The notes: a model not told the origin generated them from the sequence alone. A stretch of DNA of 17,986 bases from Jeotgalibacillus marinus (GCF_040801915.1 NZ_JBFMIA010000030.1:1-17986); one strand, 5' to 3'; shown: positions 6,428 through 13,241, numbered from the stretch's first letter. Made by a program: numbers and translations.

Positions 6428-7012
6428 TTGATTTCAATTGGTGTATTAGGTCTCCAAGGAGCCGTACGGGAACATGTTCGCTCCATAGAGGCTAGTGGCG
6501 CAAAAGCCATCGTCATTAAACATGCTGAACAGCTCTCTTCTGTTGATGGTCTCGTTATGCCAGGCGGAGAAAGTACAACGATGCGTCGTTTAATAGACCT
6601 ATATGGTTTTATGCAGCCATTACGCGACTTTGCTCAAGCGGGTAAACCGGTGTTCGGCACATGTGCGGGGTTAATCTTACTTGCCAAAGAAGTAGTGGGG
6701 TACGATGAACCACACCTTGGCGTGATGGACGTAAACGTTGAGCGAAATTCATTTGGTCGCCAAAAAGAAAGCTTTGAAGCTGATTTGATGGTAACTGGAC
6801 TAGATGAACCGTATAATGCAGTTTTTATTCGTGCTCCACACATCGTGTCAGCTGGACCGAACACACAAATTTTAGCAACACACAATGATCGCATTGTACT
6901 AGCACAAGACGGTCAGTTTTTAGGCTGTTCATTCCATCCAGAATTAACAGGTGATCACCGTATAATGAAGTACTTTGTGAAAATGGTTGAATCGGCAATG
7001 GTTTCTGTATAA
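6428..7012 (+). CDS. pdxT: Pyridoxal 5'-phosphate synthase glutaminase subunit PdxT
   Basis: Class I glutamine amidotransferase that hydrolyses glutamine and channels ammonia to PdxS. PGGESTTMRRL and GTCAG motifs are present. Starting at the TTG at 6428 puts the nucleophile at Cys79 and the partners at His170 and Glu172, exactly the B. subtilis numbering, and gives MISIGVLGLQG against the B. subtilis MLTIGVLGLQG. AAAGG at 6413-6417 is 10 bases upstream. An in-frame TTG at 6419 lies one base from that site and is too close. A non-ATG start and a modest ribosome site may lower PdxT relative to PdxS. The 16-base gap says the two genes form one operon. Confidence 0.95.
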   Translation: MISIGVLGLQGAVREHVRSIEASGAKAIVIKHAEQLSSVDGLVMPGGESTTMRRLIDLYGFMQPLRDFAQAGKPVFGTCAGLILLAKEVVGYDEPHLGVMDVNVERNSFGRQKESFEADLMVTGLDEPYNAVFIRAPHIVSAGPNTQILATHNDRIVLAQDGQFLGCSFHPELTGDHRIMKYFVKMVESAMVSV

Positions 7013-7017
7013 AAGTA

Positions 7018-7046
7018 TTGTAAGATGGATACGAATATGGTATCTT
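7018..7046 (+). promoter_or_regulatory. Candidate promoter of the serS leader
   Basis: TTGTAA (7018-7023), 17 bp, TATCTT (7041-7046): four of six matches in each element. Transcription would begin near 7053, shortly before T-box stem I. A weak dyad GATAC/GTATC (7028-7044) in the same place could be a poor pdxT terminator. Confidence 0.35.
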
Positions 7047-7065
7047 TATCGATAATTATAAAGCG

Positions 7066-7308
7066 TAAAAACAATGACAGAAAACAGTAACAGCTGATCC
7101 CTTTTTCAAGAGAGCCGGTGGGTGGTGTGAATCGGTAAAAGGACGTTGTGAATCCATTCTGGAGTGAGAAGTTGAACCCGTTGTGTAGTATGCTTCTCCG
7201 GTCGACGCCGTTAGGTCATGAGCGGAAGATGGCTTGTTCATCTTCAACCAGGGTGGTAACGCGGGCATTAACTCTCGTCCCTTTTTTAAAAGGGACGGGG
7301 GTTTTTTA
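7066..7308 (+). promoter_or_regulatory. T-box leader controlling serS (serine-specific, specifier UCC)
   Basis: A tRNA-sensing T-box riboswitch. Visible parts in order: AGTA of the specifier-loop E motif (7086-7089); the AGAGAG bulge (7109-7114) and GGTGGTGTGAA of the stem I apex; GTGAA then the specifier TCC (7153-7155, serine) and A; CTGGAGTG; the T-box proper AGGGTGGTAACGCGG (7250-7264), which pairs with the uncharged tRNA 3' end; and the terminator (7273-7308). Uncharged tRNA-Ser(GGA) should stabilise the antiterminator and let serS be transcribed. All parts are typical of the class. Confidence 0.93.
7273..7308 (+). terminator. T-box-controlled terminator before serS
   Basis: Stem CTCGTCCCTTTT / AAAAGGGACGGGG followed by T6. 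The 5' arm is shared with the antiterminator region after the T-box sequence. Confidence 0.9.
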
Positions 7309-7346
7309 TTGTTTTTACTATTTTTTATTCGAAGGAGGATTATAAA

Positions 7347-8624
7347 ATGTTAGATATGAAGAGATTACGCAATGAATTTGATGACATTAAAGCGAAAATG
7401 GCTCATCGTGGTGAGGATTTGGGTGATTTTGATCTTTTTCAATCACTCGATCAAGAACGCCGTGATTTGATTGTGAAAAGTGAAGAAAAGAAAAGCCGTC
7501 GAAATGTCGTATCACAACAGATCGCTCAAATGAAGCGCGAAAAGAAAAATGCGGATGATGTAATTGCAGAAACACGCAGTTTAGGTGACGAAATTAAAGA
7601 GATCGACGATCGTCTTCGCATCGTCGAGGAAAAACTTGAGCGTATTCTCTTGTCTATTCCTAATATTCCTCACGAAAGTGTACCAGTTGGGGAAACGGAA
7701 GATGACAATGTTGAGATTCGAAAATGGGGAGAGTTGCCGAACTTTGCGTATGAAGCAAAGCCTCATTGGGATCTCGCAACAAATATTGGGATGTTGGATT
7801 TTGAACGTGCGGCAAAGGTAACAGGCAGTCGTTTTGTTTTCTTAAAAGGGGTAGGAGCTCGACTTGAACGCGCACTTATCAACTTAATGATGGATCTACA
7901 CCAAGATCACCACGGATATGAAGAAATGATTCCTCCGTACTTGGTGAATCGTACGAGCATGACTGGAACAGGTCAGCTACCTAAATTTGAAGAAGATTCG
8001 TTCCGAATCGAAAAAGAAGATTATTTCTTAATTCCAACATCAGAAGTGCCAGTGACAAACTATCACCGTGATGAAATTTTACGTGCTGATGAACTACCAA
8101 AGGCGTATGTAGCATACAGTGCAAACTTTCGCTCTGAAGCAGGATCTGCTGGTCGTGATACACGTGGACTCATTCGCCAACACCAATTTAACAAAGTAGA
8201 GCTTGTCCGCTTTGTGAAGCCTGAAGATTCTTATGAAACGCTTGAAATGTTAACTGGGCATGCAGAAAAAGTACTTCAATTGTTGAAGTTGCCATATCGT
8301 GTATTGAGCATGTGTACAGCAGACCTTGGCTTTACAGCTGCAAAAAAATACGACATAGAAGTATGGATTCCAAGCTATGAAAGCTATCGCGAGATTTCTT
8401 CTTGCAGCAACTTTGAAGACTACCAAGCGCGTCGTGCCAACATCCGCTTCCGTCGAGAACCAAACGCAAAACCAGAACACGTACACACACTAAATGGTAG
8501 TGGACTTGCCATCGGACGTACTGTTGCAGCCATACTTGAAAATTATCAACAAGAAGATGGTAGCATTGTTATACCAGATGTTCTCCAACCATATATGGGC
8601 GGCAAAAAAATTATCCAAAAATAA
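7347..8624 (+). CDS. serS: Seryl-tRNA synthetase
   Basis: Class II synthetase that charges tRNA-Ser in the cytosol. The 425 residues have the expected N-terminal antiparallel coiled-coil arm (about 25-105, rich in Lys/Glu/Arg), which contacts the long variable arm of tRNA-Ser. The catalytic core follows: motif 2 with FRSEAGSAGRDTRGLIRQHQF, and motif 3 with NGSGLAIGRTVAAILENYQ near the C-terminus. TSEVPVTN of the serine pocket is present. Length is normal. The ATG has AAGGAGG (7332-7338) 8 bases upstream and stands 38 bases after the T-box terminator, so expression depends on read-through when tRNA-Ser is uncharged. A strong terminator follows. Confidence 0.98.
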   Translation: MLDMKRLRNEFDDIKAKMAHRGEDLGDFDLFQSLDQERRDLIVKSEEKKSRRNVVSQQIAQMKREKKNADDVIAETRSLGDEIKEIDDRLRIVEEKLERILLSIPNIPHESVPVGETEDDNVEIRKWGELPNFAYEAKPHWDLATNIGMLDFERAAKVTGSRFVFLKGVGARLERALINLMMDLHQDHHGYEEMIPPYLVNRTSMTGTGQLPKFEEDSFRIEKEDYFLIPTSEVPVTNYHRDEILRADELPKAYVAYSANFRSEAGSAGRDTRGLIRQHQFNKVELVRFVKPEDSYETLEMLTGHAEKVLQLLKLPYRVLSMCTADLGFTAAKKYDIEVWIPSYESYREISSCSNFEDYQARRANIRFRREPNAKPEHVHTLNGSGLAIGRTVAAILENYQQEDGSIVIPDVLQPYMGGKKIIQK

Positions 8625-8644
8625 GACAATTCTCATACTAAGCG

Positions 8645-8689
8645 AACACCCGTAATCCCTTTTTTTATGACAGGGTTTACGGGTGTTTT
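8645..8689 (+). terminator. Rho-independent terminator after serS
   Basis: Sixteen-base-pair stem with one mismatch (arms AACACCCGTAATCCCT and AGGGTTTACGGGTGTT), then T's. It marks the end of the conserved serS unit. Confidence 0.85.
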
Positions 8690-9025
8690 CGTTGTTGAGG
8701 GGCAGACAATTCAATGAAACAAAGTAATACCCTTAACATTCTCAACCCTAACGTATGATATGTTTATGCGGATGTGAAAGAACGGTTTGAGTTCTGTCGC
8801 AGAAGATTTGAATGTGATTCAGTGACCGCTTGTCATTTGACGATAATGTTGTCGGTAATTATTTTAAAAAAGTCGTAGTTCTCAATTTTTGATAACTACG
8901 ACTTTTTGTTTTTCGTCTGTCACGAAAACGTGATAACACGTTTAAAAGCTCTCTCTTTTCTTACTTAATATTTAAGAGCAATTCGCCCTTTTGTTTTGCA
9001 ATCCCTAATTTTATCTATCTGAAGG
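8690..9025. other. Intergenic stretch without a recognisable gene
   Basis: No open frame of convincing length or composition was found on either strand between the serS terminator and the terminator of the repeat protein gene. It contains a strong hairpin (8866-8907) and a small dyad TCACG-AAAA-CGTGA (8920-8933) followed by a further CACG. The hairpin with A's before and T's after suggests a gene or small RNA once ended here, but I cannot name one. Confidence 0.5.
8866..8907. terminator. Bidirectional hairpin terminator without an assigned gene
   Basis: Perfect 14-bp stem AAAAAGTCGTAGTT / AACTACGACTTTTT around a 14-base loop. The T run stands on both strands. There is no coding sequence directly upstream on the plus strand other than serS, which already has its own terminator. 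Confidence 0.7.
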
Positions 9026-9050
9026 AAAAAAGGTTGCCATCAAGGCAACC
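9026..9050 (-). terminator. Terminator of the repeat protein gene
   Basis: On the minus strand GGTTGCC / GGCAACC (7-bp perfect stem, 5-base loop) is followed by T6. It lies 68 bases after the stop codon of the repeat protein gene. Confidence 0.75.
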
Positions 9051-9117
9051 AAAATCATCTGTAAGGGATATAGAATAGGCGTAGTTTATTGTGATGGGTA
9101 ACAGGTCTCGGCCAAAA

Positions 9118-9702
9118 TTACATTTCATCCTTTGTTGCTTCCATTGCTTCTAATATTGTTTCTTTTGCATCCTCTTGATCTAAACCACTTATATCCACTC
9201 CGAATTCCTCTGCTAATTCTTGAGCTTTTACCATTCGGTCAGCTTGTTTTTCATTCATCAACTCACCTTTGTTCGTTTCAATTCCATCCTTTGCTGCTTT
9301 CATTGCTTCTAATATTGCTTCTTTTGCATCCTCTTGATCTAAACCACTTATATCCACTCCGAATTCCTCTGCTAATTCTTGAGCTTTTACCATTCGGTCA
9401 GCTTGTTTTTCATTCATCAACTCACCTTTGTTCGTTTCAATTCCATCCTTTGCTGCTTTCATTGCTTCTAATATTGCTTCTTTTGCATCCTCTTGATTTA
9501 AAGCACTTATATCTACTCCAAATTGATTCGCTAATTCTTGGGCCCTTTCCATTCGTTCGGCTTTATTTCCTTTCATCATTTCTTTGTCTTGCTCTTGATC
9601 AACTGCATTGTTATTTTCAGCAGCAAAAACATTTCCGTAAGATAAGCCTCCTAAGCTGAGAATCCCTACTGCGAGCACTCCAGAAATCATTTTTTTATTC
9701 AT
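9118..9702 (-). CDS. Secreted acidic protein made of 53-residue tandem repeats, function unknown
   Basis: I do not recognise a named family. The 194-residue product has a signal peptide (MNKK, hydrophobic 6-20, likely cut near NVFA-AEN at 27-28), a short acidic linker, and three repeats. Units 46-98 and 99-151 are full and 152-194 is truncated. Each unit reads RMxxAQELAxxFGVDISxLxQEDAKE(A/T)ILEAMxAxKD, predicted helix, turn (FGVDIS), helix, then a linker DGIETNKGELMNE. Units 2 and 3 are nearly identical even in DNA. No cysteine, no LPXTG and no C-terminal membrane helix, so it is probably released or held in the wall non-covalently. The ATG at 9702 is 12 bases from GAAAGG. A TTG at 9708 is 6 bases from it and would add two residues. 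It sits alone with its own terminator in a block absent from the B. subtilis order. Confidence 0.8.
   Translation of the reverse strand: MNKKMISGVLAVGILSLGGLSYGNVFAAENNNAVDQEQDKEMMKGNKAERMERAQELANQFGVDISALNQEDAKEAILEAMKAAKDGIETNKGELMNEKQADRMVKAQELAEEFGVDISGLDQEDAKEAILEAMKAAKDGIETNKGELMNEKQADRMVKAQELAEEFGVDISGLDQEDAKETILEAMEATKDEM
9121..9567 (-). repeat. 159-bp coding tandem repeats (2.8 units)
   Basis: Units on the minus strand: 9567-9409, 9408-9250 and 9249-9121. Read on the plus strand, the segment 9160-9338 and the segment 9319-9497 show no difference by eye (about 179 bp at an offset of 159). The first coding unit diverges in its first half (LANQFGVDISALNQ). The pattern indicates recent unit expansion or homogenisation. 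Confidence 0.9.
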
Positions 9703-9734
9703 TGTCAAACAAATCCTTTCGTTAAAAATTTTTT

Positions 9735-9750
9735 AGAGATATGTATCTCT
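9735..9750. promoter_or_regulatory. Perfect palindrome upstream of the repeat protein gene (possible operator)
   Basis: AGAGATATGTATCTCT is a perfect 7-bp inverted repeat with a TG centre, 33 bases before the repeat protein start, downstream of a possible -10 (TATTAT on the minus strand, 9762-9757) that lacks a good -35. Its size and position suit a dimeric repressor. No regulator gene is adjacent, and an RNA hairpin in the 5' leader is the alternative. Confidence 0.45.
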
Positions 9751-9842
9751 TTTTTGATAATAGCAAATAAATGTGAAAAAATTATGACATAACTAAATGT
9801 GGTTGGAGGTTCATTATTTCCATCTAGAAGCAAACTACCGAA

Positions 9843-10025
9843 TTGGTTTTGTGTAAACCATTGCAAACGTATATTTCTGAAGAGCTTCATGATCAAAAAT
9901 TCAATCAAATGATGGCAATCGCATGCTTGTCAGGTTTAGTCAGTTTTTACGCTGGATGAGCAGTACTTGCATATGCATTAACGATTATATTTTCTGTGGC
10001 AGCACTAACATCGTCACCAGATTAA
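9843..10025 (+). pseudogene. Possible remnant of a small membrane-protein gene, interrupted by a stop
   Basis: One frame reads ELHDQKFNQMMAIACLSGL, then VSFYAG, a TGA at 9957-9959, then AVLAYALTIIFSVAALTSS and a TAA at 10023-10025. The two hydrophobic segments on either side of the TGA would form one or two membrane helices, and a single change (TGG to TGA) explains the break. There is no clear start codon or ribosome site; the frame is open back to about 9828. I do not recognise the family, and chance hydrophobicity in AT-rich DNA is not excluded. Together with the palindrome region it fills the 390 bp between the repeat protein gene and the tRNA. Confidence 0.35.
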
Positions 10026-10054
10026 AAAATTTTTATAAAAAGTTTCAAAAAATG

Positions 10055-10083
10055 TTGACGCAAATTTAAATCCGTGATATTAT
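10055..10083 (+). promoter_or_regulatory. Strong sigma-A promoter of tRNA-Ser
   Basis: TTGACG (10055-10060), 17 bp, TATTAT (10078-10083) preceded by TGA as an extended -10. Transcription should start near G10091, 8 bases before the mature tRNA. Confidence 0.8.
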
Positions 10084-10098
10084 AATTCTTGTCAACAC

Positions 10099-10191
10099 GG
10101 AGGAATACCCAAGTCTGGCTGAAGGGATCGGTCTTGAAAACCGACAGGGGAGTCAAATCCCGCGGGGGTTCGAATCCCTCTTCCTCCTCCA
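10099..10191 (+). tRNA. tRNA-Ser, anticodon UGA
   Basis: Class II tRNA. Acceptor GGAGGAA pairs with TTCCTCC. The anticodon stem TCGGT/ACCGA encloses the loop CTTGAAA with anticodon TGA (reads UCA and other UCN codons). A long variable arm (GGGGA/TCCC) and T-arm GGGTTCGAATCCC follow. The CCA end is encoded at 10189-10191. The base before CCA, the discriminator, is T (10188), whereas G is the usual base in bacterial tRNA-Ser. Position after serS and before dck/dgk is as for trnSL-Ser1 in B. subtilis, though here displaced by about 1.4 kb. Confidence 0.95.
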
Positions 10192-10234
10192 TTATATTAA
10201 CTTTAAACTAACGCGCATAAATATTGGAGATTCA

Positions 10235-10261
10235 AAACCATCGCAGATTGCGGTGGTTTTC
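10235..10261 (+). terminator. Rho-independent terminator after tRNA-Ser
   Basis: Stem AACCATCGCA / TGCGGTGGTT with one G-U pair and a 3-base loop, then TTTTCTTT. It ends the single-tRNA transcript. Confidence 0.75.
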
Positions 10262-10350
10262 TTTGTATACAGGGATATGTTGGAAACCAGTTCTGATATT
10301 TAAAATAGATTTTGTAAGTCCTCCTGTCACTAATTAATTTTTAGTACAAT

Positions 10351-10389
10351 AAAAAAACAGCCTTTCCTAACTAGAATAGGAAAGGCTGT
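10351..10389 (-). terminator. Terminator of the dgk-dck operon
   Basis: Perfect 13-bp stem ACAGCCTTTCCTA / TAGGAAAGGCTGT with a 7-base loop. On the minus strand it is followed by T7. It lies just after the dck stop codon. Confidence 0.88.
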
Positions 10390-10411
10390 CTTTATTTTAT
10401 CAATCATCTCT

Positions 10412-11080
10412 TTATTTTTTTAAAAGTGTTGTCTGATGAATAAACGAGCCAATGCGTTCAAGAATCTGATCGATTGATGTCGGATCTTTTACGAGGTCGT
10501 AGTCGTTGATGTTTAAGCGCATTACGGGACATGCGTTAAACGAGTTGATCCAGTTTTGATAGCGGTTGTGCATTTCTTCCCAATACGCAGACGGTGTTTC
10601 TTGTTCCATTGGTCGACCGCGTTCTTGGATACGGTCCACAATGTCATCAAGTGATCCTTCTAAATAAATTAAAAGGTTTGGATGCGGGAAGTACGGCGTC
10701 ATCACCATTGCTTCAAATAGACTTGTATATGTTTCGTAATCTACAGGAGACATGGTTCCTTTTTCAAAATGCATTTTAGCGAAAATACCTGTATCTTCGT
10801 AAATTGAGCGGTCTTGGATAAACCCACCACCATATTCGAACATACGTTTTTGTTCTTTGAAGCGTTCGGCTAGAAAATAGACTTGTAAATGAAAACTCCA
10901 TTTTTCAAAATCATTATAAAACTTATCAAGGTAAGGGTTGGCGTCTACTTTCTCAAAAGACGTACGAAAATGAAGGTTTTCAGCAAGTTTTGTCGTCATT
11001 GTCGATTTTCCAACGCCAACTGTACCTGCGATTGTAATGACTGCGTCAGAAGGAATTCCATATTTTTCGCGTGCGTTCAT
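10412..11080 (-). CDS. dck: Deoxyadenosine/deoxycytidine kinase
   Basis: Phosphorylates deoxyadenosine and deoxycytidine in nucleoside salvage (cytosol). The 222 residues follow B. subtilis Dck closely: P-loop GTVGVGKS 19-26, FHLQVYFLAERFKEQK near 63-78 of the substrate pocket, QDRS with the family's DRS motif at 90-92, the SLFEAMVMTPYFPHP segment, and the RIQERGR lid region. The ATG overlaps the dgk stop by four bases (ATGA, 11077-11080), and AAGGAG lies 9 bases upstream inside dgk, so the two kinases are translationally linked. Together they cover dA/dC and dG salvage. dck is the distal gene and is followed directly by the operon terminator. Confidence 0.96.
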   Translation of the reverse strand: MNAREKYGIPSDAVITIAGTVGVGKSTMTTKLAENLHFRTSFEKVDANPYLDKFYNDFEKWSFHLQVYFLAERFKEQKRMFEYGGGFIQDRSIYEDTGIFAKMHFEKGTMSPVDYETYTSLFEAMVMTPYFPHPNLLIYLEGSLDDIVDRIQERGRPMEQETPSAYWEEMHNRYQNWINSFNACPVMRLNINDYDLVKDPTSIDQILERIGSFIHQTTLLKK

Positions 11081-11718
11081 AATGTAGTGCTCCTTTTAAT
11101 TAATGATTCTTCGATTTGTTGCAGGATTGTTGTTAAGTCTTGTTCTTCATGTACGAAGTCAACATTGTCCCCATTTACTCGTAGGACAGGAATCTCTGGG
11201 TGTGTTTTTTCAAAGTGATGAATGAATTCATCGTAATCTGCTGCGAGCTGCTCTAAGTATAGAGGGCTCATATTTTTTTCGAAATCCCGATCGCGCATTT
11301 TGATACGTTTTAATAATGTGTCTAGGCTTGCGTGTAGATACACTACAACGTTTGGCTTTGGCATATCCGAGGTTAAGATGCGGTAGATTTCAAGGTATTT
11401 TGTGTATTCTTCTGGTTGGAGTGTACGTTTTGCAAAAATAATGTTTTTAAAAATATGATAATCCGCGGTAACAGCTTTCTGATTTGCGAGGTAATGACGT
11501 TGGATGTCGCTCAACTGCTTATAGCGGTTGCAGAGAAAGAACATTTCAGTTTGAAAGCTCCATTCGTCAATGTTGTCATAAAATTTATTTAAAAACGGAT
11601 TTTCGTCCACGATTTCTTTTAAAAGGTGAAAATCAAAATGGGATGAGATGGCTTTGGAGAGAGAGGTTTTCCCGACTCCAATAGGTCCTTCAACGGTTAT
11701 GAATGGAACGGTAGTCAT
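11077..11718 (-). CDS. dgk: Deoxyguanosine kinase
   Basis: Deoxyribonucleoside kinase of the same fold as Dck, specific by homology for deoxyguanosine and related purines. 213 residues with P-loop GPIGVGKT at 11-18, EIVDENPFLNKFYDNIDEWSF, FFLCNRYKQL and TADYHIFKN, where DYH stands at the position of the DRS motif of Dck, and the lid RIKMRDR. The frame is open back to 11805, but I start at the ATG at 11716-11718. AAAGGAGG is 8 bases upstream, and MTTVPFITVEG matches the B. subtilis start MNTAPFIAIEG. It is the first gene of the dgk-dck operon and overlaps dck by 4 bp. Confidence 0.95.
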   Translation of the reverse strand: MTTVPFITVEGPIGVGKTSLSKAISSHFDFHLLKEIVDENPFLNKFYDNIDEWSFQTEMFFLCNRYKQLSDIQRHYLANQKAVTADYHIFKNIIFAKRTLQPEEYTKYLEIYRILTSDMPKPNVVVYLHASLDTLLKRIKMRDRDFEKNMSPLYLEQLAADYDEFIHHFEKTHPEIPVLRVNGDNVDFVHEEQDLTTILQQIEESLIKRSTTL

Positions 11719-11761
11719 CAGCGTTCCCTCCTTTGTATAATGTTCAAATAAGACAACCGTT

Positions 11762-11770
11762 ATTGTACCA
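11762..11770 (-). promoter_or_regulatory. Extended -10 promoter element of the dgk-dck operon
   Basis: Read on the minus strand, TGG-TACAAT is an extended -10 element about 43 bases before the dgk start. The -35 position (TATCGC) is poor, as often seen with extended -10 promoters. Confidence 0.45.
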
Positions 11771-11805
11771 TAAGGGAGTTGGGAGCGATAGCTGGGAAAA
11801 ACCAA

Positions 11806-11879
11806 AAAAAGACAAGAGCCAGCACGAGACTGATATCTTGCCTTTAGAAGTTATTTGCGAACTAGCTTTCCTGCTCTTG
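11806..11879 (-). terminator. Long-looped hairpin after yaaH, probable terminator
   Basis: CAAGAGC (11873-11879, minus strand) pairs with GCTCTTG (11813-11819) across 53 bases. TC and T7 follow the distal arm, as required for a terminator. The intervening sequence can form at least one smaller imperfect stem (AAGCTA/TAACTT). A seven-pair stem closing so long a loop is unusual. Confidence 0.45.
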
Positions 11880-11884
11880 CACAG

Positions 11885-13165
11885 TTATTCTTTCACTACT
11901 TCGAATTGATCACTGAGTAACAACCAGTTTTGTGGGAATGGCAACCCTAACTTCCAATAACTCATGCCACTAAGTTTTAGTTCCTTCATCAAATTGAATT
12001 TTGCTTGGATCGAGCGAGCGTCTTCGAACCAAATAATATGATCAACGCCGTTTGTTGTGTATTCAATAAACGGGGCTTGAACAGCTTGATCATATTGAAT
12101 GGGTACACCTTGAGTAGCGGCTATTTCAATCGCTTGTTGAGGACTGACGGCGCGTGCTTGAGAACCTTCTTCAAACGGCAATGTCCAATCGTATCCGTAC
12201 AAATTTTGACCCATCAGAATTTTTTCGGATGGCATTTCAGTTAATGCATATTCGAGCACGTCACGCACAGGACCTATTGGTGAGACTGCTTGGGCAGGAC
12301 CTCCACTATATCCCCATTCGTAAGTCATAATGACCACATGATCGACCACTTCTCCTATCGCTTTGTAATCATGGGCTTCATACCACTTTCCTTTTTGAGT
12401 GGCACTTGTTTTTGGGGCAAGTGCTGCACCGATCGACCAGCCTTCTTGTGCGAATCGTTGCTTTGCTTTTTGTAAAAATTTCACGTAGGCTTCTCGGTCA
12501 GCAGGACGTAAGTATTCAAAATCAAAGTGAATATTGCTGAATCCATATTGCTTTGCTTTTTGGACAATGTTCGCAAGTAAACGATCTTGAACAGCTGTGT
12601 CGGTTAAAATTATTCGACCTAACTCATCGCTAAAGGCGCCTTCTTCTAGATTAGTGATTTCCATCATTAAGGTGTTTTGATTGGCCTTTGCAATATCTAG
12701 TAATGGTCCTAGTGGAGGTTCATCGAGTGAGCCGTCTCTCTTAACTTTAAAGCTAAATGGAGAAAGATACGTTAAGTAAGGTGCGGCTTCCTTTGTGCGA
12801 TCTTGCAACGCCTTCGTAACTTCGTCGCCAAAAGGCTCCACATAAGCATTAAATGCAGCGCTTTGCTTCGTCATAGGTGGAATATACAAACGCCATCCAA
12901 TCGCTAAAGGTTGCTCTGGTGAAATTCCGTTTATTTGGGCAAGCTCTTGATAAGGTATCCCGAACTGCGTGGCGATGGAGTACAAACTTTCTCCTGGTTG
13001 AACGAAGTAATACCTTCCATCAATCGGGATAACAAGAGCTTGACCTTGGACGAGACGATCAGGGTTAGGTAAATCGTTAGAATCTGTAATTGTCTGAGGT
13101 GGAATGGAGTACGTGTTTCCGATGGAAGTAAGGGTTTCTCCTGGTTGAACCACATGAATTTGCAT
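11885..13165 (-). CDS. yaaH: Spore peptidoglycan N-acetylglucosaminidase, SleL/YaaH type (LysM-LysM-GH18)
   Basis: Homologue of B. subtilis YaaH and B. cereus/anthracis SleL, spore-associated lysins that act on cortex fragments during germination. Two LysM domains at about 2-47 and 51-96 (VVQPGETLTSIG, FVQPGESLYSIA) precede a glycoside hydrolase family 18 barrel (about 105-426). The active-site strand reads NIHFDFEYL, with Glu217 as proton donor. ALAPKTS, VVIMTYEWGYSGGPAQAVSPI and the C-terminal GMSYWKLGL segments are typical. There is no signal peptide, consistent with proteins made in the mother cell and placed in the spore coat/cortex. I chose the ATG at 13163-13165, with AAGGAG 7 bases upstream and MQIHVVQPGE opening directly into LysM 1; the frame is open to 13222. 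A sigma-E-like promoter lies upstream. The isochorismatase-family gene yaaI that follows in B. subtilis is absent here. Confidence 0.94.
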   Translation of the reverse strand: MQIHVVQPGETLTSIGNTYSIPPQTITDSNDLPNPDRLVQGQALVIPIDGRYYFVQPGESLYSIATQFGIPYQELAQINGISPEQPLAIGWRLYIPPMTKQSAAFNAYVEPFGDEVTKALQDRTKEAAPYLTYLSPFSFKVKRDGSLDEPPLGPLLDIAKANQNTLMMEITNLEEGAFSDELGRIILTDTAVQDRLLANIVQKAKQYGFSNIHFDFEYLRPADREAYVKFLQKAKQRFAQEGWSIGAALAPKTSATQKGKWYEAHDYKAIGEVVDHVVIMTYEWGYSGGPAQAVSPIGPVRDVLEYALTEMPSEKILMGQNLYGYDWTLPFEEGSQARAVSPQQAIEIAATQGVPIQYDQAVQAPFIEYTTNGVDHIIWFEDARSIQAKFNLMKELKLSGMSYWKLGLPFPQNWLLLSDQFEVVKE

Positions 13166-13241
13166 AGAATGCTCCTTTTTTAAAAAAATTTGTACTTGTG
13201 TTTGCCAAGGTAAATGAGCCACTTACGCAATACGCTATCTT

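Noticed and set aside
8701..8865. Short frames such as one starting ATGAAACAAAG at 8714
   Set aside because: Stops after about 14 codons; no ribosome site and no extension in other frames that looks like protein.
9121..9567. Possible CRISPR or other non-coding array because of the strong repeats
   Set aside because: Period is 159 bp, divisible by 3, with no unique spacers, and the whole array is one open coding frame.
9132..9659. 175-codon plus-strand frame across the repeat region, rich in Leu
   Set aside because: It is the antisense of the repeat protein gene. Its Leu/Pro-rich composition follows from the complementary codons, it has no ribosome site, and the minus frame has a signal peptide and terminator.
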